Of a DNA stretch of 19,269 nt, positions 14,232 through 19,269 are shown one piece after another. Below the pieces are notes generated by a model. That model was not told the DNA's origin. It saw nothing but the letters and a program-made list of their open reading frames with translations, and ran no database searches. The DNA is from Proteobacteria bacterium UBA2996. Its GTDB lineage: Bacteria; Pseudomonadota; Gammaproteobacteria; Arenicellales; UBA868. Each line of letters begins with the position of its first letter. Positions within the stretch are counted from its first letter, which is position 1. The stretch spans positions 4,690 to 23,958 of the forward strand of contig DDZY01000042.1 in NCBI GenBank assembly GCA_002346525.1, given 5' to 3'. Made by a program: the position numbers and the translations under genes.

Positions 14232-15490
14232 CCCCGGTAATCAAAGCTTATCTGAGGGTCTCTGCCCCCCAGTCGCCAGACGAGGACCTCCTGGATACGG
14301 CGCGGGGTTGCCCGAACCACGGTTAGGCGCAGGCCATCGAGCTCGAACTCCTCGCCGCTTTCAGGGATGCGCTGTGCGTGAGCCAAAATCCAGCGACTAA
14401 CAGAATCGGTTGGTTTTCCTGAGAGCGGGGTCTGAAAATGCTCGCTGAGGATTCGAAGTTCTGAAGCGCCCTCGATGGTTATTCGGTCAGGTCCGTGAAT
14501 TGTATAGTCGCTGGGAGTGACATCGCTTTCGTCGTAAATCTCTCCGACCAGCTCCTCCAACAGATCTTCAAGAGTCACAACCCCTTCCATAATCCCGTGT
14601 TCGTCCACGACTATGGCAAGCTGGTTCCGCTCCTGGCGAAACGCCGCAATGGTGTCATTCAGAGATTGGGCCTCGGGGATAAAATAAGGCGGCCGGCCAA
14701 AGGCCCCGACGTTTTGCTCGGATTCTGATTTCATGGCCGCCAAGAGCAGCTCTCGCACATGAACGATTCCAGTGATCTCATCGGGATCTTTGCCGTGCAA
14801 TGGGATACGGCTGAACGGTACGTCGTCGAGCTGTTGGACTGCAACCGCGAGAGAAAGATCCGCCGGCAGGCCGAAGACCTTGTGCCGTGGGGTCATGACA
14901 TCCGCCGCCGTAAGGTCGGTGAATGCGAAGGCTCTTTCGATGAGCTGCTTCTCGCTCTCTTCGATGGTTCCCTCTTCCTCACCGTAGCCTGCCATGCTGA
15001 TGAGTTCCGACTCAGTAACGGTTGGTTCTTCCCCACCGCTTGAATGGGTGGTGCCGGGCGCAAAGTACTCGAACAATCGACTGACTGGCGTTGTGATGCG
15101 GACCAGCATCAGGATCACTGGCGACACAGCGAGGGAGATTCGCTCGGAATACCGGGTCGCCAGACTCTTTGGCGTGATTTCGCCGAAGACCAGGATCACG
15201 ATAGTCAATACCCCGACAGCGATGCCGGGGCCCATGCTGCCGAATGCTCGGGTCGCCAGAACGGTCGCGAGCGCGGAGGCACTGATGTTAACGAGATTGT
15301 TGCCGATTAAAATCGCAATCAGCATGCGGGAAGGTTGCTCTTTCAAGGTGCGCAATGACTGTGCGCCGGGTCTGCCCTCTTCAGCGAGAGCGTCCGCTCG
15401 GGCCCGGGATAAGGCAACCAGAGCTGTTTCGGAGCCGGAAAAGAACGCCGACAGACAGAGTAACAACAGCAGTGAGAGTCCCTCAATCAT
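14228..15490 (-). CDS. HlyC/CorC (CNNM) family membrane protein with CBS pair
   Basis: Four-part membrane protein of 420 residues implicated in Mg2+/Co2+ efflux in relatives such as CNNM and MpfA. An N-terminal DUF21/CNNM membrane domain (about 1-145) includes AFFSGSETALVALSRARAD (15-33) and VFGEITPKSLATRYSE (101-116). A CBS pair (about 190-320) has DVMTPR (198-202) and VVDEHGIMEGVVTLEDLLEELVGEIYDE at its end, shown here in part. The C-terminal CorC_HlyC domain runs about 330-415. I start at ATG 15488-15490 because the membrane helix begins there; the frame is open further upstream but runs into the cytochrome gene. It lies 28 bases after the cytochrome stop. Confidence 0.88.
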   Translation of the reverse strand: MIEGLSLLLLLCLSAFFSGSETALVALSRARADALAEEGRPGAQSLRTLKEQPSRMLIAILIGNNLVNISASALATVLATRAFGSMGPGIAVGVLTIVILVFGEITPKSLATRYSERISLAVSPVILMLVRITTPVSRLFEYFAPGTTHSSGGEEPTVTESELISMAGYGEEEGTIEESEKQLIERAFAFTDLTAADVMTPRHKVFGLPADLSLAVAVQQLDDVPFSRIPLHGKDPDEITGIVHVRELLLAAMKSESEQNVGAFGRPPYFIPEAQSLNDTIAAFRQERNQLAIVVDEHGIMEGVVTLEDLLEELVGEIYDESDVTPSDYTIHGPDRITIEGASELRILSEHFQTPLSGKPTDSVSRWILAHAQRIPESGEEFELDGLRLTVVRATPRRIQEVLVWRLGGRDPQISFDYRG

Positions 15491-15518
15491 CTGATGTAAA
15501 GCACGCGGAAAGTAGCCG

Positions 15519-15905
15519 TTATTCTGGACTGCGCAGAGTGTCGACGTAGGCCGCAATAAGGTCAATCTCTGCGAGCGTGATCTCAAATGGGGGGTAGTAC
15601 GGATCCGTCTCAGACCACCGGGCATAACCCGGGACACGGGCAAAGACCGGATGGGGGCGACGCGAATAAAACGTCGTGAAGCGCTCACGCCAGTCATCGC
15701 TTTTGACCATCCAGGGAAATGAGGGAGAGTTGCCGATCCCGCCCATACGATTGTAGTCCCCGATCACGTGGCATCTGGAGCACAACTCCCGCGCGAGTTC
15801 AAACCCTTGCTCGGCTTCGTTGGATGCCCGCGCAACATCCACCACAGGGGCGCCTAGACAAAAGGCCGTACCTAGACCAACAGCAGTTCTGAACAGTGCG
15901 CTCAT
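15519..15905 (-). CDS. Secreted monoheme c-type cytochrome
   Basis: Small periplasmic electron-transfer protein of 128 residues. A signal peptide (about 1-27, with VARA before the likely cleavage) precedes one haem site, CSRCH at Cys42, Cys45 and His46. The distal ligand could be Met54 or Met66. The C-terminal ITLAEIDLIAAYVDTL matches the last helix of class I cytochromes c. The aromatic, Arg- and Pro-rich middle (SFPWMVKSDDW, PYYPPF) is unusual for cytochrome c551 types, and I do not recognise a named subgroup. The gene begins seven bases after the ilvE stop, so it is probably co-transcribed with ilvE and the CorC-like gene. Its redox partners are not visible here. Confidence 0.82.
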   Translation of the reverse strand: MSALFRTAVGLGTAFCLGAPVVDVARASNEAEQGFELARELCSRCHVIGDYNRMGGIGNSPSFPWMVKSDDWRERFTTFYSRRPHPVFARVPGYARWSETDPYYPPFEITLAEIDLIAAYVDTLRSPE

Positions 15906-15911
15906 AGACTA

Positions 15912-16979
15912 TCAGGAGACCAACCGGACCCAGTTGTGAGAATCAGCAATTTCACCATACTGGATGCCGAGCAACGCCTCTCGAAGTCGCTGCCCAAGAG
16001 AATCACCGGATACGGGCGCTGCCGTAATTTCATGCCCGAGGTAAGAGATAGAGGCGACAGACGCGATGACCGCCGCTGTGCCAGCACCGAATATTTCCAT
16101 CAGGGAGCCTTGGTGAGACGCCTCGACCAGTTCCATCATCGAGATACGCCGGGTTGAGGCCTTGATCCCCCAATCTTCGAGCAAGGTTAGCGCGCTCTCA
16201 CGGGTGACGCCGGGAAGAATGGTTCCTGAGAGCTCCGGCGTGACGACTTCATCACCGATCCTGAAAAAGATATTCATTTGGCCTGCTTCTTCGGCAAACG
16301 CGTGCTCCTGAGCGTCAAGCCAAAGGATCTGGTCAAAGCCTTCCTCAGCCGCCGCCGCCATCGGGCGGAGCGTGGGAGCGTAATTCCCCGATGTCTTGGC
16401 CGAGCCGGTTCCCCCCGGAGCAGCACGGGTAAACCGGCTTTCCGCTTTGAGGCGCAAGGCGCGGCTGCTTGAGGAGAAATACGGTGCAACAGGCGCTGTG
16501 GTGATCACGAGCTGGTAGCGACTCGCGGGACGGACCGCCAGGTGGCCTTCGCTCGCGAAAACCATCGGCCTGATGTAAAGCGCGTGCTCTCTTTCTTTAG
16601 GCACCCAGTCAGCATCGGTCGCCACCAATTGACAGATGCACTCAATGAATTCCTCGGTGGGGAGAGTGGGTATACACAACCGGGTACTCGATACCTGGAG
16701 TCTGGCGGCGTTACGATCCGGCCTGAACAGCCTGATCACATCGTCTTGGGAGCCCCGGTACGCTTTAAGACCCTCAAAAACGCTTTGGCCATAATGAATA
16801 CCAAGGGCAGAGGGTTCGACCGGTATGGGTGCCCGAGGTGTGATCATCGGTTTGCCCCATTCACCGTCGATCCACTCCCGAACGAGCATGTGATCGGAGA
16901 AGACGTTACCGAATCCAGGATCTTGACCTTGCACTGTCGCGAGATCTGAAATTTTCTTCAGTGTCCGGTCTATTTGCAT
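15912..16979 (-). CDS. ilvE: Branched-chain amino-acid aminotransferase, type II
   Basis: PLP aminotransferase for the last step of valine, leucine and isoleucine synthesis and their catabolism, 355 residues. It belongs to the type II group shared with eukaryotic BCATs: PGGTGSAKTSGNY holds the PLP Lys195, EAGQMNIF gives Glu231, and TILPGVTRESAL, MEIFGAGTAAVI and IQYGE follow in BCAT order. The ATG at 16977-16979 is preferred; an in-frame TTG at 17031-17033 would add 18 residues with no homology support. It lies 70 bases downstream of the YtfJ-family gene and seven bases ahead of the cytochrome. Confidence 0.93.
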   Translation of the reverse strand: MQIDRTLKKISDLATVQGQDPGFGNVFSDHMLVREWIDGEWGKPMITPRAPIPVEPSALGIHYGQSVFEGLKAYRGSQDDVIRLFRPDRNAARLQVSSTRLCIPTLPTEEFIECICQLVATDADWVPKEREHALYIRPMVFASEGHLAVRPASRYQLVITTAPVAPYFSSSSRALRLKAESRFTRAAPGGTGSAKTSGNYAPTLRPMAAAAEEGFDQILWLDAQEHAFAEEAGQMNIFFRIGDEVVTPELSGTILPGVTRESALTLLEDWGIKASTRRISMMELVEASHQGSLMEIFGAGTAAVIASVASISYLGHEITAAPVSGDSLGQRLREALLGIQYGEIADSHNWVRLVS

Positions 16980-17049
16980 GACTCTGCTTGGGGTATCCGC
17001 CTGTCGAAATCGATTCGGCTTACGCGCAGGCAATTGCTGTGACCACCGT

Positions 17050-17610
17050 TCAGGGGGTGACGAGACGTTGATTAATGATCGAGATCAACTCCCCAACCTG
17101 CTCTTTGGAGAGCGCGCCGCCTGCGGAGAACAATGCCTCGCCCTGACGTCCGACAAGAAGAACGTGATAACTGTGGTCCATCAACTCCCATTTAGACACC
17201 ATCTCGCCCCGCAGATCCCGCAAATAAAGAGTGTGGGGGTATTTTTCCTGCTTTTTTTTCAGGATCATCTCTATTACGAGATTGGGTTTCCAGGTGGCTG
17301 CCATATTAATGACGGCGACCGAACCGACTTTTTTGCGGTCGAATCCCTGCTCAGCAAGCGCGTCTTCGACGTGTGCATTCACCTGAGCCTCGTCTGGATC
17401 GACATACATCAAAATGTGCAGTTTCTTGCTGAGGGAGTTGCTGTTCCAACTCGCCCCATCCAGATGCCCTCCGCTATCTCCCGCAAGCTGGATCGGAGGA
17501 AGCGGATGACCCAACGCAATCTCAGCTCCTGTCGGCATCGACAGGCACATTCCTAGGATCGGTCCTGCGAGGCGCAGGCACTTTAGTCTTCGCGATCGAG
17601 ATCGGTTCAT
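17050..17610 (-). CDS. YtfJ-family secreted thioredoxin-fold protein
   Basis: Exported protein of 186 residues in the YtfJ family (PF09695). An Arg-rich N-terminus and hydrophobic stretch (about 9-26), with MPTGA before a likely cleavage near 29, make a signal peptide. Mature landmarks match E. coli YtfJ: a WNSNSL segment followed by a strand, YPHTLYLRDLRGEMVSKWEL, HVLLVGRQGEALFSAGGAL and a final SKEQVGELISIINQ helix. There is no CXXC pair, so it is not a thiol oxidoreductase of the usual kind; family function is unknown. The ATG at 17608-17610 overlaps the radical SAM gene's TGA by four bases (ATGA), which fixes the start and suggests coupled translation. Confidence 0.8.
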   Translation of the reverse strand: MNRSRSRRLKCLRLAGPILGMCLSMPTGAEIALGHPLPPIQLAGDSGGHLDGASWNSNSLSKKLHILMYVDPDEAQVNAHVEDALAEQGFDRKKVGSVAVINMAATWKPNLVIEMILKKKQEKYPHTLYLRDLRGEMVSKWELMDHSYHVLLVGRQGEALFSAGGALSKEQVGELISIINQRLVTP

Positions 17611-18647
17611 AGGGCTCGTCTGCTGCTGCGTTGCATTTTTGCACATTTTCGTATGCATACTGGGTTGGTGTTTTCCGCCCAGGCCTGAGGATATATCGTC
17701 CGATAAGGCTCTTCCAGCAGGATTTCTTCAAGGGGACGATTACGAATATTATGCGCAAAACTGTGATCCACGCCTGCTTTGGAATACATCCGGCGCTCGT
17801 CTTCCGATCCCTCAATCCAGCAGCATGCTGAGACTGCGCCTGTGGCCACTATGTAGGGACGGTTTTGAATCTCAGATTTGCACCTGACCGCCGTGGCGGT
17901 ATCGGAATCGCCTCGGGCGTCTGAAGGAGATGTTCCGTCCGCGTCAGTTTGAAAGGTGCGGATGAGCTCGGGATCGGCGGGATTCAGTTCTTGCATCCGA
18001 CCATCCGGCAGTTGATAGGCAAACCGATTCTCTTTGCCAAACCGAATCGTATCGATTAGTCGAAATGTTGAAAAACCCATCTCGCGGCTCAGTTCCAGCG
18101 CTTCGGAAATCTGGTGCTCATTGTGCTGAAAGGGAATGAAATGCCACTCGGCGTCACCCCCGGAGCCAAGGAAGGCGTCGGCGTTTTTCATGATCTTCCC
18201 AAAGTGTGTATTTACCCGATAAAGATGATTGGTATCTTCAAGGCCATCAATGTGAAACTCGACCAGCGATGTAGTCCCTTCGAAAAGTCCGCCGAGACGT
18301 TTCCACCAGGTTTCGCTGCGCAGACCCCCATTTGAGGAAAGAATGATTTTGATTCCAAAACCGATGAAGTATTCGCAGATTTCAAAACACTCACGAGCCG
18401 CAGCCGGGTCGCCCAAACCGCCGCAAAGATCAATCTCGCTGATTCTGGAACAAAGGTCGGGTGTGAAGTTCCGCTTTATCAGATCAAGTTCGAGTTCGAT
18501 ATTCTTGACTTTTGTCATGTCGGGCAAGCACCGCGCCATTTCCTGGGTGCGCCCGCACATCGGGCATGCCGCATTGCACTTATCCGTCAGCTCCAGGTGG
18601 AACTTCATCGTTCGTTGGATGTCAAAGATGGATTGGCGCCCGTTCAT
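17607..18647 (-). CDS. Radical SAM protein with extra C-terminal cysteines (SPASM-like)
   Basis: Radical SAM enzyme of 346 residues. CNAACPMC supplies the SAM-cluster cysteines Cys24, Cys28 and Cys31, with ELTDKCN before it as in many peptide- and sugar-modifying members. IDLCGGLGDP (72-80) takes the place of the usual GGEP motif and SSNGG follows. The C-terminal part has Cys256, the Cys275-Cys276 pair, Cys331 and Cys335 (CIRKC), enough for one auxiliary cluster in a SPASM/Twitch-like domain. I do not recognise the substrate. No precursor peptide gene is adjacent. Upstream lies a methyltransferase gene 18 bases away; downstream is the YtfJ-family gene with a 4-base overlap. Residue 14 (ATG 18606-18608) is an alternative start. 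Confidence 0.85.
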   Translation of the reverse strand: MNGRQSIFDIQRTMKFHLELTDKCNAACPMCGRTQEMARCLPDMTKVKNIELELDLIKRNFTPDLCSRISEIDLCGGLGDPAAARECFEICEYFIGFGIKIILSSNGGLRSETWWKRLGGLFEGTTSLVEFHIDGLEDTNHLYRVNTHFGKIMKNADAFLGSGGDAEWHFIPFQHNEHQISEALELSREMGFSTFRLIDTIRFGKENRFAYQLPDGRMQELNPADPELIRTFQTDADGTSPSDARGDSDTATAVRCKSEIQNRPYIVATGAVSACCWIEGSEDERRMYSKAGVDHSFAHNIRNRPLEEILLEEPYRTIYPQAWAENTNPVCIRKCAKMQRSSRRAL

Positions 18648-18665
18648 GGCAAATCAGACCACCGT

Positions 18666-19160
18666 TTAAGCTTGAATCTTTGAATACATGAAGTAACGTT
18701 CGATGTCGACGCCGTCCGGAACCGCCAACGGAGACCAATTTTGCCGGTCAAAGCGTTGATCAGACAGCACCACTGCACCCACTGACAAGAGCGCGTCAAG
18801 ATCGCTGGAAATGGTGCACGCCAGTTCCATATCCTGGTGTGTTATGCCGGATCCGATATCACAGTGGGCGAGCACAGCCCTTTTTCCTAACTGGCCGACC
18901 CTCTGGCCTAGGGTCTCAGTGAAATCGCCTTCGATCAGGAACTCGCGTGCTGGAGTGCACTCGGGGTGTGCAGCCGGTCGTCGCTCAAACACGAAAATCT
19001 GTCGGTCGGGCGCAAGTTCGCGGAGATGATCATAGGTGCGGCCGTTACCCAGCCCCAACTCAAGAAAAGGGCCCGGCAGGTTTTCCACTATTTTTGCAGC
19101 CGATACCAGACACGCCCTTTGCGCTTCGAGGCGGCGAATCATACTGTCGAGCCTGCTCAA
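18666..19160 (-). CDS. Class I SAM-dependent methyltransferase (Methyltransf_17 type)
   Basis: Compact methyltransferase of 164 residues. LELGLGNGRTYDHLRE (33-48) is SAM motif I, IFVFER (55-60) ends in the acidic residue that usually holds the SAM ribose, and LIEGDF and AHCDIGSG follow. Overall it resembles the short Methyltransf_17 (PF12692) proteins, known to me mainly from alphaproteobacteria; substrate unknown. TTG 19158-19160 gives MSRLDSMIRRL, which matches the family N-terminus as I remember it. ATG 19140-19142, six codons in, has AGCAGG at a good distance and is the main alternative. It is followed by the radical SAM gene after 17 bases. Confidence 0.78.
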   Translation of the reverse strand: MSRLDSMIRRLEAQRACLVSAAKIVENLPGPFLELGLGNGRTYDHLRELAPDRQIFVFERRPAAHPECTPAREFLIEGDFTETLGQRVGQLGKRAVLAHCDIGSGITHQDMELACTISSDLDALLSVGAVVLSDQRFDRQNWSPLAVPDGVDIERYFMYSKIQA

Positions 19161-19173
19161 TCCTGTGAACCAA

Positions 19174-19233
19174 CTAGGTAAGGAAATGGACTGCGACTAA
19201 GGCTAAAGAAAGCACAAATGCGAATCTTTGCAT
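19174..19233 (-). CDS. Possible 19-residue hydrophobic peptide
   Basis: An ATG-to-TAG frame encodes MQRFAFVLSLALVAVHFLT, a short basic N-terminus followed by a continuous hydrophobic run. It looks like a signal peptide without a mature part, or a single-pass small membrane protein. It ends 13 bases before the methyltransferase start on the same strand. No clear Shine-Dalgarno site precedes it, so it may be chance, a leader peptide, or a relic of a truncated secreted protein. Confidence 0.25.
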   Translation of the reverse strand: MQRFAFVLSLALVAVHFLT

Positions 19234-19269
19234 TCGAGTTTATTGAATGGTCGGGGCGAGAGGATTTGA

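Noticed and set aside
15491..15697. 69-codon N-terminal extension of the CorC-like protein
   Set aside because: It overlaps the cytochrome gene and is Arg-rich non-membrane sequence; the family begins at the first membrane helix at 15490.
17607..18647. A RiPP maturation cluster
   Set aside because: No precursor peptide, protease or transporter gene is adjacent, so the label is not supported.
1..19269. tRNA, CRISPR array, insertion sequence or prophage
   Set aside because: No regularly spaced repeats, no transposase or integrase motifs, and no cloverleaf-like stretch were seen in the gaps.

Overview
The window reads as a chromosomal segment of a gammaproteobacterium of moderately high GC. 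Three gene neighbourhoods point there: rne-rluC-(Rieske)-sppA-maf-rpmF, surE-pcm-yqaA-nlpD, and hom-thrC. A YtfJ-family protein and a type II branched-chain aminotransferase are also present. I cannot place it to genus. Nothing in the window is phage, transposon, CRISPR or tRNA/rRNA. Almost every base is coding, and most co-directional neighbours are tightly spaced or overlap by 1 to 14 bases.

Region 1 (1-6000), RNA and translation: rpmF (L32) on minus; maf on plus; a minus operon rluC -> Rieske protein -> sppA; and rne on plus behind a long, hairpin-rich leader of about 570 bases. The order and strands match the familiar rne/rluC/maf/rpmF locus, but yceD is absent between maf and rpmF, and no HAD phosphatase lies between rluC and the Rieske gene.

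Region 2 (6021-10550), minus operon hom -> thrC -> 3'-5' exonuclease -> rlmD. This joins the last steps of threonine synthesis to a PolB-like exonuclease and a 23S rRNA m5U methyltransferase.

Region 3 (10551-13869): a divergent promoter region, a small Mth938-like protein on plus, then a coupled minus operon surE -> pcm -> yqaA -> nlpD for stress, protein repair and envelope functions. rpoS, which usually follows nlpD, is not there. Instead nlpD meets the Mth938 gene tail to tail.

Region 4 (13870-15490): a C-rich hairpin carrying an inner palindrome, a broken cation-diffusion-facilitator gene that keeps only its N-terminus, and an intact CorC/CNNM-type protein whose 3' end abuts the break.

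Region 5 (15519-19269), all minus: a class I methyltransferase of the Methyltransf_17 type, a radical SAM protein with extra C-terminal cysteines, a secreted YtfJ-family protein, ilvE, a monoheme cytochrome c, then corC. A 19-codon hydrophobic open frame sits just ahead of the methyltransferase. The methyltransferase, radical SAM and YtfJ genes are closely packed, the last two overlapping by four bases. They are the only part of the window whose pathway I cannot name, and the best candidate for something new.
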